Below, one piece after another: positions 33,395 to 45,729 of a DNA stretch of 64,000 bases. Made by a program: the position numbers and the translations under genes. The DNA is from Nematopogon swammerdamellus. Lineage: Eukaryota > Arthropoda > Insecta > Lepidoptera > Adelidae. The first letter of the stretch is position 1, and every line of letters starts with the position of its first letter. The DNA lies in the NCBI GenBank assembly GCA_946902875.1, contig OX336343.1, positions 14,927,596 to 14,991,595 on the forward strand, written 5' to 3'. The notes beneath the pieces are model-generated. The model searched no databases, was not told where the DNA came from, and worked only from the letters and a program-made list of their open reading frames with translations.

Positions 33395-33417
33395 GGGGGG
33401 GGGGGGGGGGGGGGGGG
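33395..33417. repeat. 23-bp poly-G tract
   Basis: Uninterrupted G run preceded by GGATGGAGGGGC. Confidence 0.9.
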
Positions 33418-36400
33418 ATACTAAACAACCCGCAATATCCACGCTCTCGAGAGCTCTGAGATTGTCGCAATGATGCCACAGTGCAACCAATCTTTCCAAG
33501 GATTCGCCCGAGAAAATTCCCTAACAACGTTTCATTTATTTGTATTTTGTAAGTTCTTTAGGCGCGGTATGGAAAAATGATGAAAGTGAATTTTTTTTAC
33601 TCATTAAGCTCACTGTGAATGAAATTTTAGTGAAAATGATTTTTTCCCAATTATTGAGAGAGACGATTTCCAATTACAGAGGTATATGAGTTGACAATCT
33701 ATTGAGAATATACTTTCAGACACTTTCGAATTTGTAAGCAGTTTACTGAAATTCAGTGGGAAACATAACGGCGCCAGAGGTCGTGCTTTACCTACAAAAA
33801 ATATCCGCCTTTGGATAGGCGTTTCAGAGGCATTTTTACGTTTTAATCTACGTTTTTGGCATGGAATGAAATGACCTGTCTTACCCGCACCTATTTTGAC
33901 GTTGCGCAGCAGTCGCTGGAATTTGAATATGACCGTAGCACGAAAATAGTAAGGCAGGAGAAGTGCTATATCCCTGAATGTATAAAAGCTAGAAGACTGT
34001 TTGAAATACCATACTATAGAAGATGAATTTTGTGAGTAATGTAATAATGATGTTAAACTAAAATATTATTTATATTTAAAGATGTGCTCAGTCATCAAAA
34101 TTTCAAGTTTCAAAATGAGACTAATATTTTATAGGCGAAATAATAACGAAACGTGTTCCGGGAGAATTGCTACATCTCGGAATATATACAAGCTACGAGT
34201 ATGTTTGTAGAAGAAGGAGTATGTTTGAGGAAAGTAGCGACAATTTTGTACGTGTATTAAATTTAAGTATTATTTAATAGTTTACGATGTGATGAGATGA
34301 GTCATCAAAGTTTCAAATGTTTTCCATTAACACAATATTCGTTGCTATGTACCTATCTACTTCGCAAATATACATAATCACTACTATAATATTCGGGTGC
34401 TGTTTGTGGAGACTGGCCTGCTTCATGTGGCAGTGTGGTGGGTATATAACTTCATACAATTTCATATTTATGAAAAATCACTTTGTCATGAATTGCTGCA
34501 TCTGCCATAAATCAGCACATGCGCGTCTAGGCAGTGGCAAACATTTTTGTAAAGTAGACTAAGTGCACATTGAAAAAATTGCCAGTGAAGTTTCTTGTCA
34601 GTTCTTCTTCGCTGTGATAATCAAACTGGCGGAATGTTACAATGTTGACAAATCTGAGTGCAGTGTACTGCCAATGGATGCTAAATAAACAATAAACAAC
34701 AATTCATTACTAAATTTTGTACATGCGCCCCGTATTATACTTCACTTTTACTTCCTAGTGTTGTAGTAGTTACTACCTACTACCGCCTACCAGCAAAATA
34801 ATTACAATTGTTGTCCGGATGGAAGATATAGCACATGGACAGGGAATCCTAGTTTCGAGTCGAGGGGTCTAGAGGTCGTGTTTTGACATTTGATTCCATG
34901 TTCGGCAGATATCCACAAAAATCGATCTGTCTAGGGCAAGTTTTTTTCAAGAGATTTTCGTTATCAACCCATAATCTCTACCCCACGGAGTGGGCATCCG
35001 TGCTCTATACCCCTCAAAAAGCAGTCTCTGATTCCTTCCACCTCTCTTCCAAGGTGACATATTAAACTTGTTTACTGCCTGACTCCCAGGACGTTTATCG
35101 TGGACGTTGACCGTTTAAGACGTTCATTCATTTCGTTTATTGTCCCCATTCGTGTCCGCGCAGAACTGAAGACTAAATAATACATACGAACTTGTAATCT
35201 CGGCGCTGGGAAGGGGATAACTATTGCGTTTTGATTGCGATCTAATGCTCAAACGGGGATATATTGAGGATTTTTATCTTCCCTTCGTCTCCGGCTTGAG
35301 AAGTTTACGAGATGATAGCAACGCGAATCTTAGAATGGATTAACGTTGGTATATACTATATACTCGTATATTATGCAGAGTGATTTAAGGCTACGTATGT
35401 ATGTACGTAATAAAGGCAACAGTTTATTTAAATACCTATTTAATTTTTTAGAGTACGAATGGTGTTTTTATCGCTGTTTTCGGAATATCTTCGCGATTTA
35501 CTGGTATTTGAAGATAGGCTTTGGTGAGATCAATTTTCAATTGGTGACTCAATATTTTCCTAATTTTAGCGGTATTTTAGTTTCGTCTTTAAGAAGTAAA
35601 GACGTAAAGCGAAATCAATGTGATTCATAAATGTACAGCTAGACTTTCGAAAAGGAGGTAATTCACATTCAATCCGTGCTTTATATTGTTTATTGCATTT
35701 ACATACTCTACACTCTACTGTTTCGGCTTCAAAAGACCACTCGCGGCGGCAAATCATTTTTAGCCTTCAAAAATATTATATTCGAAAAGTTTTGCCGACT
35801 CTTGCCTTACTGACTGTGAACGCGCGTCTATCCAATAAACAACGATTTTAACTGAGAACTGACGCCGCTCAGAAGTAAGGGCGTAAATCAGGATGAAGCC
35901 TGTTGATAAGCCCTTTGATGTCGCCGGGAATGGCTTGCGACGGAGTTCAAGAGTTGGAATGTGCCTTGGGCTTTTATGTAGTCCTGGTAATATTTTAATG
36001 TAAAATTATACCTTTTGCGATTGGCAATCATTTCAGAATATGAGTTTTTATGACAAAATGGTTATTGGTTAAGTACATCCTATCTCAATAAGCGAAATTA
36101 GATAGGTTCAATTGGCCATAGCCCAAAGCTTTAAGAAAAACTAGGTAACATGCTAATAATAAATGTATATGTTGTAGGTAAAATTTATACATGCTCGCTT
36201 TTTTTCCTATATATTTTTCAAAGGTATTATTGATGAAATCTATACCTTAGATCTTACAAGTACTTTGCGTAATTATTTTAACGAGAAAGCAAAGATGTGA
36301 AAATCCTAGAACAAAAGCAATCCCGTAGAAATGTTAAAATAAACCTACGCATATCACACACCAGATTGAAGCCATCCCTTACCAAATATTTATTATATTA

Positions 36401-38168
36401 TTCCCCCAACGTGACGAAGCCAATAAGCTCAATCACTTTGCGAGTATTTGTCGGTACATCATCATCATTGGTCTCATCTCCTGATATCCGACCAAACTCA
36501 TCCATTATGTAAATTAATTGAAGTGATTATTTCGTTTTGTCGAACAGCTCCGGCCTTCTGTTTCACTCATCACTGCTGTTCGTACAATGCCCTACATTGA
36601 TAACTATGTTAATTTACTACATAATATAACATAGTTCAGTAGGTACCTATGTACACCTGTAGAACATTTTATCTATCAAATAGATTGGCGTTGCATTCAT
36701 GTTGACAGAGGAACTCACTCGTTCATCAGAAGCACGTTAGAAATGCGTGCAAAGAATATGAAATTGAGAATTTATCTCAAGATATCTCTATAGTAGGATA
36801 CATAGGTTTATTACAATATTTAGTAAGACACTCACTTTTGTCCATCTTAAGCATGTCCATGTCCAGCTTACATAACTTGTATCACTAATTACTTGCGCAG
36901 AGAGTGTCTAGTTTCAGTGTCTACAACTTGAACATAATTAAATCTGTTCCATTCATGTTGTTAGGCTTCAAACTATTGTATGTACTAGCGCTCCTGTCTC
37001 GAAACTTCCCACTTTTCTACCGAGCAGCTTTATCGACTTGTTATAATAGAGTTCACCGTGTTTTGATTGACAGCTCGCTTTATTAATGCTGTCTGCAAAT
37101 TATTAATTTTATAAAGTTTAAGAAGACGTCCAAATTAAACAGTTTATCGTTGATCTTTCAAGTAAAAGTTGGATATTTTACACTAGCTGTGCTTTTTACT
37201 TATGAAAGAACAGATTTTAAATATATTTTCACGAAATATTGTATAGTCTACCCTTTACCGATAATGAAAGTAAAGACAATTATAATAAACTAAAAAAATA
37301 AAAAATTATCATGGAGACTGGTACTATTGTTACCCTGGTGTATGCAGCCTTTCTACGCCGTGCTTTAACTATTTGGAATTATCATGGCCTTTCAATAAAA
37401 AAAAAAATAAAAAAAAAATTAAAAACAAAATTGACTTTATTTGTTTTATCGGAAACATCGAAACCAACATTTAAAACCGAAACAGAGCAAGCGATTGCGC
37501 GGAGCGGAGCAAGGACAGCGGCGGGCGAGCGAGCGCCGCGGATGTCGCATTGCTCTGTATTGACTTCTATAGGGCTTACATTCATGGATATACTACACAA
37601 ATATCGCTTTCCCTTATCAGTGGACAGCGGTACAGAGTTAATCCCGGAATCGTGCGATTGCTCTAGTAATTGAATTTCTATCGCCGAGCTGCCCCGGTGC
37701 GGGTTGCGAGTCGGGGTGGAGGCGACCAGTCGCATCCCGGGCGTGTTGGCACTTTGAAATTCCACGACGGGATGCGCACGATTTTGGCTTTCGAGATATT
37801 ATGCATAATCTAAAATCAAAAGAAGCTGAAAGCAGTGCCGTCTAGCGTCAGCGACATTAGTAAATATTGCGCTTGTATATCGGCGGTGTTGTAGCGGGAT
37901 CTACAACGCGCCGTAACATCGTTCACTGTGCCCGCCTTCAAATATCAGTCTCCTTGGTAAGGTGTGTGTACCCGTAATCGGTGTTCCAAAGAGCAAGGAA
38001 GACTAGGTTAGGGTAAGGTAAGAACATAGAAGGACTATGTGTATCACTAATTCCATACGCCGCCACCCCCCGTCTTCATCGTCGTCGTCGGTTCTCCAAA
38101 AATACAAATTTTTGGGTTTTCGTTCAATTCAAGGGAGTCCCCATACAAGAAACGTGTGCTTTCAACGT
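33418..38168. other. Large gene-free stretch
   Basis: About 4.7 kb of AT-rich DNA. CAGTTCTTCTTCG and AACTGGCGGAATG (34600-34640) repeat the words at 10825-10860. A GC patch at 37490-37545 (GCGAGCGAGCGCCGCGGATG) is open on both strands (plus 37311-37673, minus 37382-37765) with no recognisable protein. No exon supported. Confidence 0.45.
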
Positions 38169-39283
38169 TTTTAAGGTTCCGTACCTTAAAAACGGAACTC
38201 TTATTTTTTTTTTTTTTTTTTATGGAAACTTGACACGGTTGGCTACATCACCTACAACATCCCTGATTTCAGCCCATAACGCCGGGTGAACTAGGTGCCA
38301 TGTCAGTGCTTCCCTTCATTTCGCGCCGGCTACACTGAACTGGACGGAAAACACGAACTATTTACATAGCCGTTTCGACCGACGTTTCGCTCAGTGCGGT
38401 GGTACCAACCCGGCCGGGATAAACCCTACCACCTAGTAGGTAAGAAGGGAAGGGACCTACAGTTTAACGTGGTATCCGAACCACGGTCAGCCTCCAACAG
38501 TCGAGCGGTCATCCATTCAATAACTGACCGCATCATTAAGCTCCGAGGCTGACGATCCCTTAGTCGACTTTTACGACATGCGACGGGGAGAGATGCAGTG
38601 GGGCTATTCTTTTTAAGTACCGACCCCACACGGTACTTCAAGATCGGTACGGTCTTATAAGATCAATTCCGTGTCCGTTCGTTTGTCACAGAGGTTTTCC
38701 TCGAAAACTAAGTCACGTAGAAACTTGTTTGGCATAATGATAGATCTTGATGACGCGCATATACATCGCTCGTCAAATAACTAGATAAAAATGTATATTT
38801 GATTGTTATGAGGGGTCAGTTTGGTAACAAACAATTGGTAAAATAGTTTAAATTTACATATCGTGTTGAGTACCATATGAAAGAGCTGTAAGGATTCTAA
38901 CGTAAGTGGTTTTCTAACGTGGTGGTAAGTGGTGGTTGGTATATAGCCAAAAATATGCCAAAAATTTACATTCTCCTAGGTTTCTAATGCTAAAATTTAA
39001 TTATATAGGGTTAGTTGATATTAACCCATAGATTACAGAAAAACTGCACATTTTTTCAACAATGTAATAGTTGATGAAAAGAAAAAAAAAATTTTTTTAT
39101 ATTTAAACTAGAAGAAGCATTGGTAAACCTGATAGTAAAATCATTGCTGTAGTATTTATTTAGGCTTTTTGTTAATTTTGAAAACATTATAATTTCGGTT
39201 AACACATAACACAATTTATATTGTGTGAGTCGGACTCACACAACCTCGGTGTGCGAGTGCGACTCGCACTTGGCCGGTTATAT
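38169..39283 (-). mobile_element. Repeat C copy split by a SINE-A
   Basis: Left end GTTCCGTACCTTAAAAACGG, then the 430-bp SINE-A, then TTATAAGATCAATTCCGTGTCC, and right end CTCGCACTTGGCCGG at about 39280. Removing the SINE rejoins the ACGGAACTCTTATA...GATC segment typical of the family. This is the longest repeat C in the window. Confidence 0.7.
38204..38633 (-). mobile_element. SINE-A with both head types in series
   Basis: T run 38204-38220, body, then the tRNA/5S-like module (about 38465-38552, including GAGCGGTCATCC and AAGCTCCGAGGCTGAC). Beyond it, at the 5' end, lies the GTGGGGTCGGTACTT/GCCCCACTGCATC module (about 38553-38633). Other copies carry only one of the two heads. Inserted in repeat C. 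Confidence 0.85.
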
Positions 39284-40338
39284 TTTTATTGTTTTTGCTC
39301 TATCGTAGAAGCAATTATACATCCAAGTGTCATGGTTTCAATCGAAACCATCAAAGGCAGTTTCGCTGTATTTTGTTCTGTCGCAGTATCATGTGAGTTT
39401 CTGGTCACGAGACATAGTGTCGTTGATTGGATTTTCCCTCCGCTGTCGTCTTCGCTCTCCTTTCGATCGGGCGACGCTTTCTTTAAACTCTGCCTCGACA
39501 TCTAATTAGCTGCAGTCATCGTATTGATAGAGTAGATCTTAGCCAGATTACGCTCCTATATAGATAGTCTCTGGTACAAGCTAGGTTAGTACTAAGCTAG
39601 CTGTTGTTAAAAGAAGTGATTATTTTCATGTTAATCTTTCATAGAACAGCGTTGACGTACAAATCGGTTGTCTTTCTAAATTACTACGAATCGATTATAG
39701 CGAAATAATATTATCCACTCACAAATCTTGCTCCATATAAAAACGGTTGATCCCTTAAAATTAATATGTACTATCGAGTGTTCATGGGCAATAATAGTAG
39801 TAAACCCACATAAGAAAATCGCTTTTATTTGTTGCTAATTACGTAAATACTAAAGTTTGTATATAAGGTTAAAATTCAACAGTTTATAGTTGTGTCTTCA
39901 GTGGAATTGTTTTACTAACTTATATACCTGGAGCACCTTGGCAGTTTACCTGAAATGTTCACCGACTTCACATTATTCTCTAGTCAGATATTCGGCCCTA
40001 AATCTGAATGACAGGCCGCAGTTAATCCCCGCGCCGAACAAAGTAGGTACTAAAGCTAAGACGAACTCGGGCGGGCCATTTAAAAAAACAAAGACGCCGC
40101 AAAGCCTTAAAATTTGTTACAAAGCCGGCCAGATTCGTCCATTAGGCGCCCCGGGACGATTTATCTCCTGCATTGTTCCTCCAGTAATCTTAGTTTTATT
40201 AATCCTACAGTTATCGCTGCGTCAATTACGGAAGGTCGTCTCACATAAATCCGTCTTAGGCACTCGAGTCACGTCCCCATAAGACACCTTCCCAGATTAT
40301 AGCTAATCTCCGCGTTTCATTTCAGACGCCGCGCGACG
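39284..40338. other. Gene-free stretch
   Basis: A 130-codon plus frame (39890-40282) starts with GTG and shows no family. The block at 40070-40200 has an unusual mixed composition (CATTAGGCGCCCCGGGACGA) that looks less neutral than its surroundings; a conserved non-coding element is possible but untested. Confidence 0.35.
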
Positions 40339-40538
40339 TGGCCTCCGCCTGCGCGCTACCGCAAGCGGTGGCGCGCAGCGCGGCACACACTGCGTCCTTT
40401 TGTTATAACACGATAACACACGACTTGTTGGAAGATGTCAGTCGAACACTAAGTCAACCGTCAAGGTGGAAGAAGACATGTCCGTCGAACACTAAGTCAA
40501 CCATCAAGATGGAAGAAAACTTTTCCGTCAAATACTAA
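40339..40538 (+). CDS. Candidate coding exon running into a minisatellite
   Basis: In the frame that ends at 40538 the segment from 40326 reads TPRDVASACALPQAVARSAA with strongly GC-ending codons. It follows directly on CGCGTTTCATTTCAG, which is a good 3' splice site. After about 35 residues the frame enters the 43-bp minisatellite and stops. If real, it is a terminal exon or one whose donor lies before 40430. Family unknown. The ATG at 40338 is internal to the open stretch. Confidence 0.3.
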
Positions 40539-40683
40539 GTCGACCATCAAGATGGAAGAAGACATGTCCGTCGAACACTAAGCCAACCATCAAGATGGAA
40601 GAAAACATGTCCGTCGAATACTAAGTCTACCATCAAGATGGAAGAAGACATGTGCGGCAAGCACTAAGTCAACTATCAAGCTG
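40431..40683. repeat. 43-bp minisatellite, about 5.9 units
   Basis: Units GAAGAAGACATGTCCGTCGA, then ACACTAAGTCAACCATCAAG, then ATG. GAAGAAGACATG and GAAGAAAAC variants alternate. 43 is not a multiple of three. A single decayed unit lies at about 43927-43957. Confidence 0.93.
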
Positions 40684-40722
40684 AAAGGAAATAATATTCA
40701 TTGATTATTTTTTTACTGTGCA

Positions 40723-40860
40723 ATGCGGTATGGGAGTGGGGTGGTGTGGGTGCCCGAGTCAGAGGGGCCAAAGTACATGCTCCGACCAGCCGCCTCCGAG
40801 AAGATGCCATATCGGAGAGTTTCCTTTGGATTACTGGCTATACAGTACTGTATAGCCAGC
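40723..40860 (-). mobile_element. Repeat B copy ending in a perfect palindrome
   Basis: ATGCGGTATGGGAGTGGGGTG, GTGCCCGAGTCAGAGGGGCC, CATGCTCCGACCAGCCGCC and CCATATCGGAGAGTTTCC are the complement of 54293-54425. The CCAGTATAGCCAG end has become a perfect 26-bp palindrome (40834-40859), followed by shorter TACTGTATAG/CTATACAG repeats to about 40930. Confidence 0.75.
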
Positions 40861-41413
40861 TACTGTACCAGCTACTGTATAGTATACGGTATACAGCCGA
40901 ATATACTATATAGCTATACAGAATACAGCCGAAGTTGCTATGCGGTCGTCTTTCGTTCAATCCCAATCCAATCGGCTACAATTTGGGCCTACCACGTAGT
41001 AAGGGATAAGAAAAGGAACGTATGTACATTATTACACCGGTTCCGGACGGTTAAGCAGCAGGTGTAGGCAGTATGCACGTACACTTTTCACTCACATTTT
41101 TCACATCAGACAAACTCATTATGATGCACGTCGGCCGACTTCGAACCGATTCGATTAGATCAAGGCTCCGAACCCTAAACTTTGGGGAGTGTTTCAAGGT
41201 GTGTTTGTCTATGCTACCTCAAAATGAGTGAACCGATGAGAAAGGGACTGTTAGTTTGCCGATTATCGACTTTTTTGGCAGTGGCGCCAGCGCAAGCCAT
41301 CGACCTAACGAGACGACTGCCATAGTTGACTAAACATTTTTTCAATGTTCAATATTAATACCGACTACGTCATGCAGAGCAAAACTTTGCTTTGTATAGT
41401 AGTAGTAGTACCC

Positions 41414-41486
41414 TGTGGGGCCGGTATTTAAAAATCATAGCCCCACTGCATCTCTCCACGTGCATGTCGTAAAAGGCGACTAAGGA
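41414..41486 (+). mobile_element. SINE-A head only (GTGGGGCC type)
   Basis: TGTGGGGCCGGTATTTAAAA, ATAGCCCCACTGCATCTCTC, GTCGTAAAAGGCGACTAAGG, then unrelated sequence. Confidence 0.8.
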
Positions 41487-43133
41487 TAAGAACCTCTCAC
41501 CTTGGCACGGTCCTTCCACCGTGTCATGCAGCAGATGGGTCTTCGTGCCTTACATGCTGCTTGATAGTTATCCTGTCCTAATGCTTTACTACATGTGGTG
41601 GTCGGTGTTGTGCTGTAATTTACAAGAGTAATTGCAGCACAACACCGAGTACTCTGCTTACCCCGATTGTCCGGATACAGCGAATAGTGCTTGTAATGAA
41701 AATACAATTATTTATTTCATGATTTCATTGATATAATTAAGCAGGTAGAGCGTGAAAGTGTGTCCTCGTTCCAGACAAAGTGAGCACCGTGCGCGGAGTA
41801 AACAAAATGTAATAGACGTAGAAAATATGAAACGAGGAAACTTTATTACATATATTTTCATTTACCAGAGTGGCTGATGTCGGATGAAACGATTTCCCAT
41901 GATCGTGAATGTAAAATTAAAGATGGAAATTGTAAAATATTCGTCAACTTTAATATGGAAAGTTATTATTTTGTGTCGGGAATTTCAAAGAGTGCGGGGA
42001 TGTTCAAAATTTGATATTTAGCAAACTCATTATGAACGAAAACAACGACGCGACTTCATTCCGCGATCCGGATTCAGCGAACCGTAAAAGTGGAACTTAA
42101 AACACAAGCAGTACTCAGGGGCGCTGGCGCTCCGCGGCGGCTGGCAGCGGGGGCGGCGCGGAGGCGGAGGGGCGGCGCTGAGCGCGGCCATAAAGCAAAG
42201 CAAGATATCAAAACACAATCCTATTTCACGCCAAATGTTCAACAAAACTAATAAATGTATCGCTTTATTGTCTCCGCCGAGCGCACTAACTCACCCGCTA
42301 TGTTAATTTTATAGCCATTACTCTCTAAAAAAAACCTAATATGACAATTTGTGCTCACTTTTTTCGCGATTCCCGCAAATTCTTGGCAAGAGCTTACGGC
42401 GAACGAAACTTTGTGTATGTATGAAAGATTTTAATAGGGCTAAACTTCCGGTTAAGCAGAATAACGTATACAGTGTGGATGCGAGAATGAATATTATAAA
42501 AGCAAATATTTTTAAGTAGAGACAATTCGCCCGTGACCGCCCTCGAAAAAAAAAACTCAAAAAGTTTCAGCAACTTCTAAACACGGTTCTTCGCTTGAAT
42601 CTTACAAGTAGGCAATTAAACGAAGAAAATGACAGCATATAAGAATATTATACTCTGATTTAGTACGAACTACAAAGGTATGTTTAGTCTATGCCATACA
42701 CCATATAAACGTGTGGCATAGAGAACGTAAGAACCTTCGCAGTGGAGCGCAGTGCTGCTTTTGTAAGCCTGTATATACACATACCAAATATTATAAAATA
42801 AACAAGTCAAACTAAATTACACTCTTGCGACTAACGTAATTACTTCAAAATTAAAAATACTTTCGTCGCTATGAACATTTATGGAATGAAAATGAAAGCG
42901 AAATATAAGTAACAAGGGTCCGACGGGGTCACGGTTTTTAATTTTTTTACGAAAATGCCCGCTAAAAATGCCACGACACTTCGCTGAGAGCGGTCTTATA
43001 CTAAAATTATGTGCGAGTGCTCTAATCACATTCGTTATTACAAGGTGGGGCTTATAACTGATGATGTTAGAGGAGCACTCAATATTTGTCAATATACTTA
43101 CTCATATTTTTTTGTTTACCGCCTACTGGCCGC
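41487..43133. other. Gene-free stretch with GC islet
   Basis: GC islet at 42115-42190. On the minus strand ATG at 42191 opens a 53-codon Pro/Ala/Arg-rich frame (MAALSAAPPPPRRPR) after an AT-rich leader. It could be a 5' exon but nothing confirms it. Confidence 0.35.
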
Positions 43134-43290
43134 ACCGAAAACCGGCCTCGCCCTCTGTTACTTACTTTCTTCGAAAAGGTTATCGTCTTCCTGAACGCAG
43201 CTCGGCCTTCGGCCTCGCCCTTAGTTACTTACTTTCTTCAAGAAGGTTTATAGTCTTCCTGTACGCAGCTCGGCCCCGAAAACGATTCAT
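43134..43290 (-). repeat. Minisatellite units related to 21.4-22.8 kb
   Basis: About 2.5 reversed units: CCTGAACGCAGCTCGGCCTT, CGGCCTCGCCCTTAGTTAC, TTTCTTCAAGAAGGTTTATA. Ends abruptly in CGGCCCCGAAAACG. Confidence 0.88.
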
Positions 43291-43956
43291 TGCGGCGGCC
43301 GAGTGGCGCAGCGTGCGTTAATATGATTAAAAATAATTCGAGGCTGAGTTTATTATTTCATCTTGAGTTATAATATAAACCTGAAAAGTAAATATTTGTT
43401 TGTCTTTACTCCAGTACTGAGGGTCATTCCGCGGGGACAGTGTAGAACACACAGTAGAGTGTAGAACGTACACATCTGGCATAGATCATTCCGTTTATCC
43501 CGTAGACGGAAAAAGTTTAACAGCATCGGAGATTGATTGTGTTCACGAAAATGTTTTACACCAATTCTGTTTTTATTATTCTGATAAGTAGTTTTAATAT
43601 TTTTAGCGATCTTTAAAATTTGCGCTAATAGCATTAAATCTGTATTTGGTTAAACAGCTATGTGAATATTTTCCTTTGATCAAGAAGGAATATTTTATAA
43701 AAACAGTTTTTTTCTGTCTATAGTTTATGACAGTATTCGTCGCAGAGAGGCCGCACAATATGTCCTGGCGCCCCGCGGAGACTTCGCATGGCCTTAATTA
43801 AAGCCAGGCGAACTACAGCACGAAATACGACCGATACACTCGAAAAGCGAAATCATTAAACCACGCCCTCCGCCGCCGCGCCGGCGCCGCCGTGGCCAGG
43901 CCGTGTACATAGTTAGCTATGTTTCAGAAGACTTGTCCGTCGAACAACTGTCAAGT
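43291..43956. other. Gene-free stretch with GC islet
   Basis: GC islet at 43863-43905 (CCGCCGCCGCGCCGGCGCCG). Nothing else. Confidence 0.45.
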
Positions 43957-44385
43957 TAAAAAAATATATGTCTGCCGAATAAGGAAATACCGGCGATACC
44001 TACTATACCTATGTACCATGTGGGGCCGGTACTTTAAAAGAATAGCCCCACTGCATCGCTCCCCGTGTATGTCGTAAAAGGCGACTAAGGGATATGACTC
44101 CCTTCTTATATTACTAGGTGGTAGGGTTTAACCCGCCCGGGCTGGTACCACCGCACTGAATGAGAGGTCGGTCGAAACGGCTATGTAAATAGTTTGTGTT
44201 TTCCGTCCAGTTCAGTGTAGCCGGCATGACCTAAGGGAAGCACTGACGTGGCAACAAGTTCGCCCGGTGGTATGGGCTGACATCACGGATGTTGTAGGTG
44301 ATGTAGCCAACCGCGTGAGTTTCCATAAAAAAAAGTAAAAAAATATATGTCCGCGGAATAAGGAAATACCGGCGATACCTACTAT
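43957..44385. repeat. 50-bp direct repeats flanking a SINE-A
   Basis: Left copy 43957-44006 and right copy 44336-44385 (start TAAAAAAATATATGTC, end GCGATACCTACTAT) differ at two positions by eye. They bracket the SINE-A at 44020-44333. This is either an unusually long target duplication or a pre-existing tandem pair: the ATGTCYGYCGAATA word also resembles the 43-bp minisatellite unit. Confidence 0.85.
44020..44333 (+). mobile_element. SINE-A, GTGGGGCC head, near full length
   Basis: GTGGGGCCGGTACTTTAAAA, GTCGTAAAAGGCGACTAAGG, CTAGGTGGTAGGGTTTAACC, the common body, and GAGTTTCCATAAAAAAAA. Least decayed copy with this head; no tRNA-like part. Confidence 0.92.
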
Positions 44386-45012
44386 CTATACACCTTATAA
44401 TTCTAGTGCGAGATTGTTAACAGTATGGTGCGTATTACACAAGTTAAAATAATAATAAAAAAATACGCACATTTTCAACCCTATCTAATTACTATAATTT
44501 CATCTACGACTGCGGGCGAGACGAAGCCGAATAAAAAGCAAGAAGGATACAAAGCCGCAATGGACTGAGCACGCAAATTGACCAGAAGGGGCTCCACGGC
44601 ATCCGGAAGTAACGGACCAGAAGCGAGCGCGCCACGTGTCCGAGCCCAAAAATACGTTTAATTGAAATTCCGCTCAATGAGATTAATTTGTGGTTCGCTT
44701 CATTCGGCTGTTTATACGAATTTACTTAATTATACTCAACGGGGAGCAAGAGCTGAAACATTTTTCGCCGATTGGTCAATATTTAATTTATTTTGTAGCA
44801 TCCGTTAGCGCTATCAATAACTGCGGCATTTAGCGAGAATTTTGGGCATCTTGCGGGAAATACTAGTTAGGAAGAAGGTTTTGTATTAAAATAAATATTC
44901 GTATATAAGTGGATATAGGTATACTGTCTCTGTAGGTATACCTACATAAGTGAAGTGTACATTCCGTAAGTACATTTTAACTTTTTCAATGGCTTCACGG
45001 TAGATAGATACA
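44386..45012. other. Gene-free stretch
   Basis: 44640-44720 (ACGTTTAATTGAAATTCCGC, ATGAGATTAATTTGTGG) looks less degenerate than the surrounding repeats and could be conserved non-coding sequence. No coding frame. Confidence 0.35.
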
Positions 45013-45384
45013 TTTTTTTTTTATGGAAACTGACACGGTTGGCTACATCACCTACAACATCCGTGATGTCAGCTCATAACACCGGGTGAACTAGGTGCCA
45101 TGTCAGTGCTTCCCTTCGGTCGTGTCGGCTACACTGAACTGGACGGAAAGCAAAAACTATTTACATAGCCGTTTCGACCGACGTTTCATTCACTGCGGTG
45201 GTACCAACCCGGGCGGGTTGAACCCTACCACCTAGGTAAGGTAAGAAGGGAAGGGACCTACAGTTTTCCGTGGAATCCGAACCACGGTCAGCTTCCAACG
45301 GTCGAGCGGTCACCCATCCAAGTACTGACCGCGCCATCAATAGCAACAGTCGACTGTCTGCACCACTGAGCTATCGAGGCTGAC
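45013..45384 (-). mobile_element. SINE-A, tRNA/5S head, near full length
   Basis: On the minus strand, from the 5' end: GTCAGCCTCGATAGCTCAGT (tRNA A box), CAGACAGTCGACTG, the 5S-like GCGGTCAGTACTTGGATGGG and TGACCGC, CCGTGGTTCGGATTCCACGG (tRNA B box/T arm), the body, and GTTTCCATAAAAAA ending in the T run at 45013-45022. Best reference for the composite head. Confidence 0.92.
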
Positions 45385-45729
45385 AATACGGGCCAACTTC
45401 TAATGGCAAGGTTGGCCGGCGACAAATAACACAGGAATGTGTAACAGTGAATGTATTGCAAAATTTGCAAATGTACATAGGCATATGCTATATTTAGGCA
45501 CAGAACTCGTCTATGGCCTTGAAATTGAAATTATGAATAAAATTATGAGTATTTTTGTAGGATCAAATGGTGAACTAAAATGAATATGTATACATAGTAT
45601 TGCAAGAGCCAAGTCGTTCCACGACACGCATCGCAAGAGGCCACTTAACCAGTTTTAAATGAATAAAAAATCAAATGCACAATAACTTATCTAAATAAAA
45701 TAATTAATAACATGTTCAATAAAAATACA
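45385..45729. other. Downstream flank of the SDR gene
   Basis: AT-rich. No AATAAA is visible on the minus strand within about 130 bp after the stop, so the poly(A) site is undefined. Confidence 0.4.

Noticed and set aside
37311..37765. Overlapping plus and minus frames of 120 and 127 codons
   Set aside because: Both strands open, no recognisable domain, and low-complexity A/T runs supply part of each frame.
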